This document shows positions 56,428-64,000 of a stretch of DNA of 64,000 bases, piece by piece. Made by a program: the position numbers and the translations under genes. The DNA lies in NCBI RefSeq assembly GCF_004293625.1, contig NZ_CP033040.1, positions 1,240,001-1,304,000 of the forward strand, in the 5' to 3' direction. The first letter of the stretch is position 1; the number at the start of each line of letters is the position of its first letter. This DNA comes from Thiomicrorhabdus indica. Lineage in GTDB: Bacteria > Pseudomonadota > Gammaproteobacteria > Thiomicrospirales > Thiomicrospiraceae. Under the pieces are notes generated by a model. The model was given only the letters and a program-made list of their open reading frames with translations, was not told where the DNA came from and made no database searches.

Positions 56428-56763
56428 ATGCAAACGATTTCAAGTTTAGAAGAACTCGACCAATTTAAACAAACCTCTGAGGCACTATTGGTGATGTATG
56501 GTGGAACGAACTGTGGTGTGTGCCATTCTATAAAACCAAAGCTGGAAGCGATGGTTGCTGAACAATTTCCTAAAATGCAGCAAGTATATGTCAATTGTCA
56601 TGAAACAACCGACATCTGTTCGCAAAATCAAATCTTTACGTTGCCGGTTGTACAGGTATATTTTACCGGACAGAAATTTATTGAAGAGGTAAGAAGCTTT
56701 GGTTTATCCGTTTTAATGGATGAAATCCGTCGCCCTTATGGCATGTTGTTTTCGGAAGTATGA
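56428..56763 (+). CDS. Cytoplasmic thioredoxin-like protein (CGVC)
   Basis: A 111-residue thioredoxin-fold protein without signal peptide. The active-site motif is GGTNCGVCHSIKPKLEAM (about residues 26-43), and the cis-proline segment is FTLPVVQVYFTGQ (about 70-82). Such proteins act as cytoplasmic disulfide reductases; a partner is not evident. Upstream, a TAAGTAAGTAAG tract precedes AAGAG, an odd but usable ribosome-binding region. The gene is convergent with the SDR gene. Confidence 0.8.
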   Translation: MQTISSLEELDQFKQTSEALLVMYGGTNCGVCHSIKPKLEAMVAEQFPKMQQVYVNCHETTDICSQNQIFTLPVVQVYFTGQKFIEEVRSFGLSVLMDEIRRPYGMLFSEV

Positions 56764-56805
56764 TTTCAAATAACAACAAATTATTCACTTGATAAAGAAG
56801 CAATA

Positions 56806-57654
56806 TTACCGTTTTCCATCCCCACCAGCTTTCATCAGTAATTTATCTAAAAGGCTTGTGGGTAATAAACGTTTTAAGATGGCAAACACTTTGGTTGGTG
56901 TGGTGATTCGATAACGAATTTTTGGTTTTTTGCGTTGAATAATATCAAAAACCGCATCGGTTACCGCTTCTGGACCCAAAGTAAAAGGTGCGCTAGGACC
57001 TTCTGTTTCAAGGCGTGCAATCATTGCCTGATACTGTGCGTGGTGCGCACTTGGTTTATCAGCGACCCAATATTTAAATTGTTCGAAGGCGTTTTTGCGG
57101 AAATTCGACAAAATCGGCCCTGGTTCAATCAAGCTGACATGAATCCCTTCTTTTTTGAGTTCTAGGCGTAAAGTATCGGCAAAACCTTCAATTGCAAACT
57201 TACTTGCATTGTAAGCGCCGCGGTATTGCATGGCTGCAAAGCCTAAAATTGAGCTGTTATAGATGATTTTTCCACAACCATTTTGGCGCATTACGGTAAC
57301 CATTTTATTGGTTAGCTCTTGTGTGCCGAAAACATTGGTTTCAAATTGGAAACGCATCGCTTCACGACTTAAGTCCTCAACCGCTCCAGGTAGCCCAAAC
57401 GCAGCGTTGTTAAACAGCACATCAATCTTGCCATTGCTCAGTTCAAGAGCCTTCTTCAGTCCTGTTTCAATAGAATTACTGCAACTTAAATCCAACTCAA
57501 TTGATTGCAAGCCTTCGGATTGGAGACGTTCAACGTCTTCGGGTTTACGGCATGTTGTGATGACAGTAAATCCTTTTTGATGCAGAAAGTGCGCGCAGTG
57601 ATAGCCTATTCCGGTTGAACAGCCAGTAATTAAAATCGATGTTTGCGAATGCAT
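56806..57654 (-). CDS. Short-chain dehydrogenase/reductase
   Basis: A 282-residue classical SDR with the cofactor motif TGCSTGIG (about residues 9-16), the NNAAFG motif (about 88), the catalytic Ser in IIYNSSILG and the YxxxK pair in YRGAYNASKFAIEGF. Substrate unknown; many relatives act on lipids, steroids or fatty acyl groups. It is a cytoplasmic enzyme, with a basic C-terminus (KAGGDGKR). The thioredoxin gene lies 126 bp upstream of its start, on the same strand. Confidence 0.88.
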   Translation of the reverse strand: MHSQTSILITGCSTGIGYHCAHFLHQKGFTVITTCRKPEDVERLQSEGLQSIELDLSCSNSIETGLKKALELSNGKIDVLFNNAAFGLPGAVEDLSREAMRFQFETNVFGTQELTNKMVTVMRQNGCGKIIYNSSILGFAAMQYRGAYNASKFAIEGFADTLRLELKKEGIHVSLIEPGPILSNFRKNAFEQFKYWVADKPSAHHAQYQAMIARLETEGPSAPFTLGPEAVTDAVFDIIQRKKPKIRYRITTPTKVFAILKRLLPTSLLDKLLMKAGGDGKR

Positions 57655-57766
57655 TTTGATACCTCAGACACAATAGCGTTGTTGAGAGGGAAAGCTTAGG
57701 GAAATGGGAGAAGAATTGGTTTGAATGTTGTGAGCACAAGCATTCAAACCTGTCTATGGCCGTTTT

Positions 57767-57776
57767 ACCGGCCGGT
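57767..57776. repeat. ACCGGCCGGT copy downstream of the thioredoxin gene
   Basis: Perfect copy preceded by CGTTTT, just after the thioredoxin stop codon. Confidence 0.9.
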
Positions 57777-57780
57777 AGAT

Positions 57781-58155
57781 TTATGCGTTTTGTTCCGCTT
57801 GAGCGGCTTCAACGTCTTTACGAACTTGTTCCATGTCTAAGTCTTTTAGCTGTTTAATCCCTTCTTCAAGTGCGTTACCAGGAATGGCACCCGGGTTTGA
57901 GAAAACTACGATTTTTTCACGCATGAAAACTAATGTCGGAATTGAACGAACTTGGAACATTCCAGCTAATTGCTCTTCTTCTTCAACATTGACCTTGCAA
58001 AAGGCGATGTCAGGATGTTTTTCGGAAATTTCTTCAAAAACAGGTCCAAATTGTTTACAAGGTCCACACCATTCAGCCCAAAAATCAAAAATGACAATGT
58101 CATTGTTTTGAATGGTTTCTTCGAACTGCTCTGTTTTTAGATTGATAACCGACAT
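57781..58155 (-). CDS. Thioredoxin
   Basis: A 124-residue cytoplasmic thioredoxin. The active site is FWAEWCGPCKQFGPVFEEI (canonical WCGPC, about 28-32), with the cis-proline motif VRSIPTLVFM (about 70). The C-terminal extension (DLDMEQVRKDVEAAQAEQNA) is slightly longer than classic TrxA. The ORF opens at 58179, but AAGGA 6 nt before the ATG at 58155 selects that start. It lies between the SDR gene and fumC on the minus strand. Confidence 0.9.
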   Translation of the reverse strand: MSVINLKTEQFEETIQNNDIVIFDFWAEWCGPCKQFGPVFEEISEKHPDIAFCKVNVEEEEQLAGMFQVRSIPTLVFMREKIVVFSNPGAIPGNALEEGIKQLKDLDMEQVRKDVEAAQAEQNA

Positions 58156-58322
58156 AAAAAATCCTTCGGGGTTTGACAAAAAAATATTTTAAGTGCGCCA
58201 TTGTAACAAGGCCAAACTTAACGTGGAAAAAACTTCCAGCCAAAGTGATTAGAATTGGTGGTGGAGTATAGAGGTCATGAGCACAATATAAAGGCGATTG
58301 AAAGCAAAGTTCTTAGGAATCT

Positions 58323-58349
58323 TCCGGCCGGTAAAGTTTACCGGCCGGT
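58323..58349. terminator. Near-perfect palindrome pair downstream of fumC
   Basis: A TCCGGCCGGT variant (58323-58332) and a perfect copy (58340-58349) form CCGGCCGGTAAA-G-TTTACCGGCCGG, a perfect 12-bp inverted repeat with a 1-nt centre; TCTT and GAAGA flanks extend it. It can fold into a strong hairpin or cruciform at the end of fumC, though without a U-run. Confidence 0.65.
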
Positions 58350-58383
58350 AGAAGAACTATTGACACTTAAATGTAGACATAAT

Positions 58384-59775
58384 TTAAATGCTTGGGTTAC
58401 CACCAAGAGTCAAAAGATGTGGGTCAAGGTATTTTTTTAGAGTGACTTCATCCATGTCAGTCATTTCTAAGGCAACCTCTAGTACTGGACGATTCGACGC
58501 ATAGGCTTCTTTGGCAATGGCTGCACCTTTTTCATAACCAACAACTGTATTCAACGCGGTAACTAAGATTGGGTTTGCTTCCAACGCGCGTTTAAGATTC
58601 GCTTCATTCACAGTAAAACCTTCAATTGCTAAGTCTGCTAATTGCGTGCAAGCCGTTGCAGAAATTTCCAAACTTTGTAGTAGGTTGAGTGCAATCATTG
58701 GCAACATCACATTTAATTGGAAGTTACCTGCTTGAGCGCCGACTGTAATGGCTGTGTGATTTCCCATGATTTGAGCGGCAACCATGCAAACCGATTCAGG
58801 AATGACTGGGTTCACTTTTCCAGGCATAATTGAGCTGCCAGGCTGTAAGGCTGGCAACTGAATCTCACCCAGTCCGGCCAGTGGGCCTGAATTCATCCAG
58901 CGTAAATCGTTGGCAATCTTCATTAGACTTGCCGCCAAAACATTTAATTGACCACTCAGTTCAAGTGCAGAATCTTGGGCATTCAATCCCATAAATAGAT
59001 TATCCATTGGTTCAAAATGCATAGCGGTAATGGTTGCTAAATTGGCGGTCGTTAGGCGCCCAAATTCTGGATCGGCATTGACGCCCGTGCCAACCGCTGT
59101 ACCACCAATAACCAGTTTTTGAATACGTTTTTGAGTATCTTTTAAGCGTTCAATATTATCTTCGATTTGTGCACGCCATGCGCTGAGCTCTTGACTCATA
59201 CGAACCGGCATGGCATCCATTAAGTGAGTGCGTCCAGTTTTAACGACGCTATCTAATTCCACTTCACGTTTCTGAATGGTTTGCGCCAATTTTTGCATAG
59301 CTGGAAGTAGTTTTTCTTCAAGTGCAATTGAGGCTGCTACGTGAATCGCAGTTGGTATCACATCATTCGAGCTTTGGCTCATGTTTAAATCATCGTTTGG
59401 ATGAATATCGACACCGGTTAATTGATTTCCTAAAGTGGCCAGTACTTCATTGGCATTCATATTGGAACTGGTACCAGAACCTGTTTGGAAGACATCAATT
59501 GGAAAATGCTCATAATAGCCACCATCAATCACAGCTTTAGCGGCCGTTTGAATTGCATTTGCTTTCTCTTTACTCATCAATCCTAGCTCAAGGTTTGCTT
59601 CCGAGCAGGCGAACTTTACATAGCAGATTGCGTCAATAAAACTGTGAGGCATAGGAATGCCGCTGATAGGAAAATTATTAATTGCGCGTTGGGTCTGAGC
59701 GCCATAAAGTGCATTTTCAGGAACCTGTAAAGTTCCCATGCTGTCTTTAACGATACGAGTGTTTTCTGACTTCAT
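58384..59775 (-). CDS. fumC: Class II fumarate hydratase
   Basis: Iron-independent fumarase of the TCA cycle (fumarate to malate), 463 residues, the usual length. Family signature GSSIMPGKVNP (about 315-325) with the catalytic serine, plus NFPISG, DVFQTGSGTSSNMNANEV, HPNDDLNMSQSSNDV and the KTGRTHLMDAMP region. The homotetrameric family needs no cluster. The start at 59775 gives the standard N-terminus. It is divergent from the second hybrid kinase and followed, 35 bp after its stop, by a palindrome-pair hairpin. Confidence 0.97.
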   Translation of the reverse strand: MKSENTRIVKDSMGTLQVPENALYGAQTQRAINNFPISGIPMPHSFIDAICYVKFACSEANLELGLMSKEKANAIQTAAKAVIDGGYYEHFPIDVFQTGSGTSSNMNANEVLATLGNQLTGVDIHPNDDLNMSQSSNDVIPTAIHVAASIALEEKLLPAMQKLAQTIQKREVELDSVVKTGRTHLMDAMPVRMSQELSAWRAQIEDNIERLKDTQKRIQKLVIGGTAVGTGVNADPEFGRLTTANLATITAMHFEPMDNLFMGLNAQDSALELSGQLNVLAASLMKIANDLRWMNSGPLAGLGEIQLPALQPGSSIMPGKVNPVIPESVCMVAAQIMGNHTAITVGAQAGNFQLNVMLPMIALNLLQSLEISATACTQLADLAIEGFTVNEANLKRALEANPILVTALNTVVGYEKGAAIAKEAYASNRPVLEVALEMTDMDEVTLKKYLDPHLLTLGGNPSI

Positions 59776-60082
59776 AAGATTTTGCCTAAAATTTAAAAGT
59801 TTTGTTGAACAGTAGTTTATTGACCACCGTTAATTGAATTGCGACTATTTTACAAAGTTGTCAGAAAGTTTAAACAAATTCACAAAGATTCATTATGATA
59901 ACTGGTTAAATTGACTAAGAATGTTTACTTAGTCTTTCTTGATTAGCCAATAAGAAGCTCTGTTAGTTATTCAAGGGTGACTGTTAAAATTCCAAAAGGC
60001 AGGTGAATTATTGTTATTGCGTCAATGATTAAATTTCAATTTTTGCATGAAATGTTTCAATCGTGTTTGAACTCAATAAAGG
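59776..60082. promoter_or_regulatory. Divergent spacer between fumC and the hybrid kinase
   Basis: About 307 bp. It contains a 7-bp inverted repeat GACTAAG/CTTAGTC (59913-59934) followed by TTTCTT, either an operator or a weak terminator on the plus strand. No other feature was recognised. Confidence 0.4.
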
Positions 60083-62638
60083 ATGTCGTTAAATTTTATG
60101 AGAAAAAAGCAAAATAATACTCATAAAAATTCAATGAATTCTCGCGACGTAGAGGCTGAGGAGAGTTCAACTCGTCCAGAGAAAAACGCATCAGCACATT
60201 ATAGCCCTATCGAATCTGCATTATTGGAACAGCTGCTTTGGTGGCAGCTAAAAGTCCCTATTGAAGTGGTGGAAATGCTTAGCGTTGCGCCAAGAGTCGT
60301 TCGCAGCGAAGACAGCAGCTCAAACCATCAATTACTTAAGTGGCTAACGAATCCTCAAAACTCCCAGAAAGTTGAATTATCAAGTGCTTGGAAGCAATGG
60401 TTTGATCAACCACCCAAGAGTTTCTTTGATCGAATAGACGGTAAGCAGCTGGTGGCATTGAGCGCCAAAGTTGAATCAGTTCTTATGACGCCCCAAGAAG
60501 TCATTGGCTTAACGCAAGAAATCAAAACTGATTTTGGGAAACGCAAATTTTATACGCAGCTTCATTGCTTAATTGAGCCAGATGAAATTAGAGTTTGGGC
60601 AAATTTAGTTGATGCAAATAGTTTTTTACCTAGCACCAGTGATTTGAATAAAGATAATAATTCGTTAGAGTTTTTCTATGAACGACAAGTATTGATGGAA
60701 GAACAGAACAAAGTCATTAAAAGCTCTTTTCAAAAACAATCCCGTTTTTTAGCCATGCTCAGCCATGAATTACGTTCACCATTGCTTGGCTTGCAAGCTA
60801 TGGCAAAGCGTCTTGCACAAAAATATCATCAAGAAGAGGAGCTAAACAATAGCTTTGAATCCATGTCGAGTACCGTTGAGTATTTAAGTTACTTGATCAA
60901 CGATATTCTAACCTACTCTCAAACTGAGTTTAATTCGGTTCAGCTTTACCCTCATGAGTTCGATTTGGAGTCGTTACTCAAGGATGTAGAAATGTTGACC
61001 AAAGACATTGCTAAACAGAAGAAGCTTGATGTCACAGTGGTCTACAAAGGTGAAAAACAGACGCTGTTTGGCGATAGGGTTCGTCTCAAACAAGTGTTTT
61101 TGAACCTAATCGTGAATGCTATCAAGTTTACGGAAACGGGTGGGGTGATTCTTGAAGCCGAGAAGATCAGACGACATGAATTTTTATTTAAAGTCAAAGA
61201 TTCCGGCGAAGGGATTGCTGAAGATCGATTGAATCGAATTTTTGAACCTTTTATGCAGCTAGAATCAAGTCGAGCGAATAATCAATTTGGAGCGGTTTTA
61301 GGTTTATTTGTTGTTAAACAGTTAATTGAATTAATGGGAGGGACAATTGAGGTGACAAGTCAGCCAGGTGTTGGAACGGAATTTAGTTTCCGTTTAAACC
61401 TGTCTGAACATGCTTTCCAGTCTCAACAATTGTTGGGAGCAAATCGTTCCAAACGACAAAATGCTCCTTCAGTCAGTGTCAATAACAAAGAGAAATTGGC
61501 TTTTCAAAAGTCAAATCAAATCGATTCTAAGACTCGCCCAGATAATGAAAAAGATATTTTGGATTTTTTCGAAGACCATAAGATGGTTCCTTTCGATGAG
61601 ACAACTTCACAAGTTCCAAAAGAAACTCGTCACGAAGTGAGTCAAACGCTCTCTAATGAATTGCTGGATGGTGACTCTAATCCAAGTGAATTAGATGAAC
61701 TTGACGCATTAATGGAGACCTACTCGTCTATAGACGAACCATCACAATTTTCTAAACCATCAGAAATTCTGCCAGATGAAATTATTCACACAAAATCTAA
61801 TAACACGACTTCTTACCGGCCGATCAATGTTTTGATTGCCGATGACTCCGATTTAAATTTGTGGGTATTGGCCGATTTACTGAAAGAGTTTGATTGTGTG
61901 GTAACTGAAACAGCAGATGGTGCAGAGGCTTGGGAAGCATTTCAAAAAGAAAAGTTTGATTTGGTTATCTTGGATATACAAATGCCATTTATGAGTGGTA
62001 TTGAAGTGGCCCAAAATATCCGAGCTAGTGGGGAACAATCTGAAAAGCTTCCACCGATTGTTGCAGTTACTGCTGGAGGGGATGAATTTGTTTTTCAAAA
62101 TGAACAGCGTTCTTTAGAAGGGGTTTTTGATGACTGGATACTGAAACCTATTGATCTAGCACTGATAAAAAAGATTTTAGAGCGCCATTTACTGCTGGTA
62201 CCTGAATCTATAGATGAAAGCCATGATGAGCCGTTGATTCAACCGAGTGACAGCGCAGAAAAGATTGCTGGTCATGTTGAAAAAGACGCTTGCGAAAATG
62301 ACTTGTCGAATATCAACGATTCTTATGACGAAATTCCAAAACACCTCATTGCTTTGTTTGACGATTTTGTTGCTCAAACCACTGAATTATTAGCTTTGAT
62401 AGAGTCTTCTGTGGACGCTAAAAATTGGGAAGATGCTGCAGGACATGCTCATAAGTTAAAAGGAAATATGATGCTATTTCAGCTAAATGACGCAGTGGTT
62501 GCTCTAAAAAACTTAGAGCTTACGGTGAAATCCGGTGAAAATCCTGATCTTAAACAAGAAAATTGTCATCAAATATGTCAAACTTTGCGCACTTTGTTAA
62601 AAGCGCTTGAGAAGTCTCATTCAATCAAAGATAATTAA
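60083..62638 (+). CDS. Hybrid histidine kinase with REC and HPt domains
   Basis: An 851-residue cytoplasmic phosphorelay protein. The N-terminal about 215 residues resemble no sensory domain I recognise. HisKA with H228 (MLSHELRSPLLG), HATPase about 330-445 (NLIVNAIKFTETG, DSGEGIA), a low-complexity linker about 450-570 rich in Ser/Asp/Glu, REC about 578-705 with D631 (VILDIQMPFMSG), and HPt about 755-840 with H790 (HAHKLKGN). The G2 box reads AVLGLFVV where GTGLGLAIV is typical, so ATP binding may be altered. A NarL-type regulator gene follows 87 bp later and is the likely partner. The ATG at 60083 is close to AAAGG; an ATG at 60098 is an alternative. Confidence 0.9.
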   Translation: MSLNFMRKKQNNTHKNSMNSRDVEAEESSTRPEKNASAHYSPIESALLEQLLWWQLKVPIEVVEMLSVAPRVVRSEDSSSNHQLLKWLTNPQNSQKVELSSAWKQWFDQPPKSFFDRIDGKQLVALSAKVESVLMTPQEVIGLTQEIKTDFGKRKFYTQLHCLIEPDEIRVWANLVDANSFLPSTSDLNKDNNSLEFFYERQVLMEEQNKVIKSSFQKQSRFLAMLSHELRSPLLGLQAMAKRLAQKYHQEEELNNSFESMSSTVEYLSYLINDILTYSQTEFNSVQLYPHEFDLESLLKDVEMLTKDIAKQKKLDVTVVYKGEKQTLFGDRVRLKQVFLNLIVNAIKFTETGGVILEAEKIRRHEFLFKVKDSGEGIAEDRLNRIFEPFMQLESSRANNQFGAVLGLFVVKQLIELMGGTIEVTSQPGVGTEFSFRLNLSEHAFQSQQLLGANRSKRQNAPSVSVNNKEKLAFQKSNQIDSKTRPDNEKDILDFFEDHKMVPFDETTSQVPKETRHEVSQTLSNELLDGDSNPSELDELDALMETYSSIDEPSQFSKPSEILPDEIIHTKSNNTTSYRPINVLIADDSDLNLWVLADLLKEFDCVVTETADGAEAWEAFQKEKFDLVILDIQMPFMSGIEVAQNIRASGEQSEKLPPIVAVTAGGDEFVFQNEQRSLEGVFDDWILKPIDLALIKKILERHLLLVPESIDESHDEPLIQPSDSAEKIAGHVEKDACENDLSNINDSYDEIPKHLIALFDDFVAQTTELLALIESSVDAKNWEDAAGHAHKLKGNMMLFQLNDAVVALKNLELTVKSGENPDLKQENCHQICQTLRTLLKALEKSHSIKDN

Positions 62639-62725
62639 TACATATTTTTACGTAAGCTGTATATTCAGTGCTTGAATGGTTTATAAAGCATTCCAATGTC
62701 GGCAAAAACATAAGGTTGGTTTAAA

Positions 62726-63373
62726 ATGTCAGAAAAAATTACAGTCGTTCTTGCTGAAGACCATGCACTCGTTCGAGCTGGTTTTAAGGCAATTATTAAT
62801 GCTACCGAAGATATTGAAGTTGTTGGTGAAGCTGAAGATGGTTTGGAATGTCTTGAATTGATTCGTAGTTTGTCTCCACAAATTTTACTACTAGATTTGT
62901 CCATGCCTAAGTTGAGTGGTGTTAATGTCATCGGTCATATCAACAAACGTTATTCCGATACCAAAGTTATTGTTTTAACCGCTGCAGAAACCTTAAGTGT
63001 TTGGCGTGAGGTTTTAGATTTGGGTGTGCAAGGTCTGGCCATGAAATCAATTCATCCAAAAGAGCTAAATAATGGAATTCGTTCTGTATTAAAAGGTGAG
63101 CAGTTTATTCATTCTGAAATATTGCCAACGATTGAAGCGTCAGAAGGTTTGAAAAATAAATCGCTTTCTGTTCGTGAAAAGCAAGTGGTTAAACTGGTTG
63201 CAGAGGGATATAAGACAAAAGAAATTGCTGAAGCTTTGGAAATTTCTGATCGAACCGTCTCTAAACATCGTGAAAACCTCATGACCAAGATGGGAGTGAC
63301 TTCGACGGCTGAGTTGACGAATTATGCAAATCAATCAGGTTTGACGAAAGTTGGTTTAGAAGAAATAGAATAA
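62726..63373 (+). CDS. NarL/LuxR-family response regulator
   Basis: A 215-residue transcription regulator. REC domain (about 1-125) with acidic pocket VVLAEDHALVRAGF and phospho-acceptor LLLDLSMPKLSG; a linker; and a LuxR-type HTH (about 145-205: SVREKQVVKLVAEGYKTKEIAEALEISDRTVSKHRENLMTK split by position). The switch Lys is in MKSIHP. It follows the hybrid kinase and is likely activated by its HPt. A terminator follows. Confidence 0.92.
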   Translation: MSEKITVVLAEDHALVRAGFKAIINATEDIEVVGEAEDGLECLELIRSLSPQILLLDLSMPKLSGVNVIGHINKRYSDTKVIVLTAAETLSVWREVLDLGVQGLAMKSIHPKELNNGIRSVLKGEQFIHSEILPTIEASEGLKNKSLSVREKQVVKLVAEGYKTKEIAEALEISDRTVSKHRENLMTKMGVTSTAELTNYANQSGLTKVGLEEIE

Positions 63374-63390
63374 GTTTCTCTAAACGTTAC

Positions 63391-63420
63391 AAAAAACCGG
63401 CTGAATGGCCGGTTTTTTAT
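63391..63420. terminator. Rho-independent terminator after the regulator
   Basis: AAAAAACCGGC, a loop, and GCCGGTTTTTT: stable stem with T-runs on both strands, ending the kinase-regulator operon. Confidence 0.92.
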
Positions 63421-63476
63421 TGTAAATATCATGTTAATCGCTGATTACTTAAACGGCATTAGTTTCTTAATTAAAC

Positions 63477-63486
63477 ACCGGCCGGT
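63477..63486. repeat. ACCGGCCGGT copy before the DUF5610 gene end
   Basis: Perfect copy followed by AAGAATTA, intergenic between the regulator and the DUF5610 gene. Confidence 0.9.
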
Positions 63487-63504
63487 AAGAATTAACAATC
63501 TCAA

Positions 63505-64000
63505 CTACTCAGCCTTTTCTGAGTCCGTTGCAGGTGCCTCATCAACAATGCCTAAGAAATCTTTACGAAACTGTTCCATTCCTTTTTGAACTAAGTCAAA
63601 TGTTGCGTTGTAGTTTTCTTCCACGGTATCTTCAAAGACATTCAAATCGCCAAGAAATCCTTTGGCTTGTTCAAACCCTTGAATCAGCCCACCACCGACT
63701 ACGTCCATGAATTTATCCATTAAAGCTTCGCCTTCAAGTTCAGGGTGAGCATTTTGAAACCCAGATAAAAACCCGGTTGCACCATCGACAATACGTTTGG
63801 CCGTATTTTCAGATGACCAATATTCCATGCCACCTTGTTCTTCAAGTTTTTGCTGGCTCACTGGATCTGCAGCTTCACTGTCAAGACCTAAATCAATGCG
63901 CAATTTCTCATTGATTGCTTCAATAGCCGACTGATAGCTGACTTTCATTGAGAAAAGTTCAATGTCTTGTTTTGAACCTTGATTGAAAAGGTGAGTGATA
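63505..64000 (-). CDS. DUF5610-type protein (5' end outside window)
   Basis: Visible C-terminal part of an acidic, helical protein that resembles the DUF5610 family: AIEAINEKLRIDLGL, YWSSENTAKRIVDGATGFLSGF, HPELEGEALMDKFMDVVGGGLIQGFEQAKGFLG and YNATFDLVQKGMEQF. Function is unknown. The ATG at 63948 is only a candidate start: the frame stays open up to base 64000 with no stop (upstream codons read THLFNQGSKQDIELFS), so the gene most likely continues past the window. The stop at 63505 is followed by a dispersed palindrome. Confidence 0.7.
   Translation of the reverse strand, partial: ITHLFNQGSKQDIELFSMKVSYQSAIEAINEKLRIDLGLDSEAADPVSQQKLEEQGGMEYWSSENTAKRIVDGATGFLSGFQNAHPELEGEALMDKFMDVVGGGLIQGFEQAKGFLGDLNVFEDTVEENYNATFDLVQKGMEQFRKDFLGIVDEAPATDSEKAE

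Noticed and set aside
58255-58440. 61-codon plus-strand frame across the palindrome pair
   Set aside because: Overlaps the fumC end; its codons are mainly the palindrome; no ribosome binding site.

Overview
The window looks like a piece of the main chromosome of a free-living, moderately AT-rich gammaproteobacterium. The order smpB / ratA-rnfH / bamE / fur / recN-nadK / grpE-dnaK-dnaJ-dapB-carA-carB-greA is the classical gammaproteobacterial order. Several thioredoxins (one SoxW-like), hybrid kinases and c-di-GMP enzymes make a sulfur-oxidising relative of Thiomicrospira/Hydrogenovibrio/Thiomicrorhabdus my best guess; that is inference, because no rRNA or other phylogenetic marker settles it. 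No insertion sequence, phage, CRISPR array or tRNA was seen. Genes cut by the window edges are ilvA (left) and a DUF5610-type gene (right).

Layout. 1-5.4 kb: end of ilvA, a glutathione-synthetase-like ATP-grasp gene, dcd, a DUF3108 gene, purN and purM. 5.4-12.8 kb: DUF2066 protein, hda, two exported thioredoxin-fold proteins, a TolC-type protein with a very short HlyD-type adaptor but no pump, a Trp-rich orphan and a PilZ protein. 12.9-16.2 kb: rbgA/ylqF, an exported amidohydrolase, a MYG1-type phosphoesterase and a small membrane protein. 16.4-24.1 kb: a giant nine-PAS hybrid kinase followed by a REC-PAS-GGDEF regulator, and a metallophosphoesterase. 24.5-32.4 kb: an uptake operon with two TonB receptors, a binding protein, a luciferase-like flavin enzyme, a FecCD-type permease and an ATPase. 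32.6-35.3 kb: a secreted ExeM/NucH nuclease. 35.6-47.9 kb: tmRNA (ssrA), a PAS-GGDEF gene, smpB, ratA, rnfH, bamE, fur, recN, nadK, grpE, dnaK, dnaJ and dapB. 48-56.4 kb: an NlpC/P60 lipoprotein, carAB with an attenuator-like leader, greA, a small exported orphan, a DUF455 ferritin-like protein and a ROK kinase. 56.4-64 kb: thioredoxin-like proteins, an SDR, fumC, a second hybrid kinase with a NarL-type regulator, and the DUF5610 gene.

The most striking feature is a dispersed perfect 10-bp palindrome, ACCGGCCGGT. I counted 26 perfect copies (33 of its CCGGCCGG core) where about 0.02 would be expected by chance. It is enriched between genes, sometimes forms tandem pairs that make strong hairpins, and inside genes is read mostly as Pro-Ala-Gly or Thr-Gly-Arg. 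Many copies carry a directional AT-rich tail (AAGAATTT-like), which is reminiscent of DNA uptake sequences. It may be a new uptake, organisation or protection signal and is my main candidate for something undescribed.

How the genes work together: most of the window is housekeeping (proteostasis, ribosome rescue, pyrimidine, purine, lysine and isoleucine synthesis). Overlaid on it are signalling genes (two hybrid kinases, two diguanylate cyclases, a PilZ receptor, a NarL regulator) and envelope or uptake systems.
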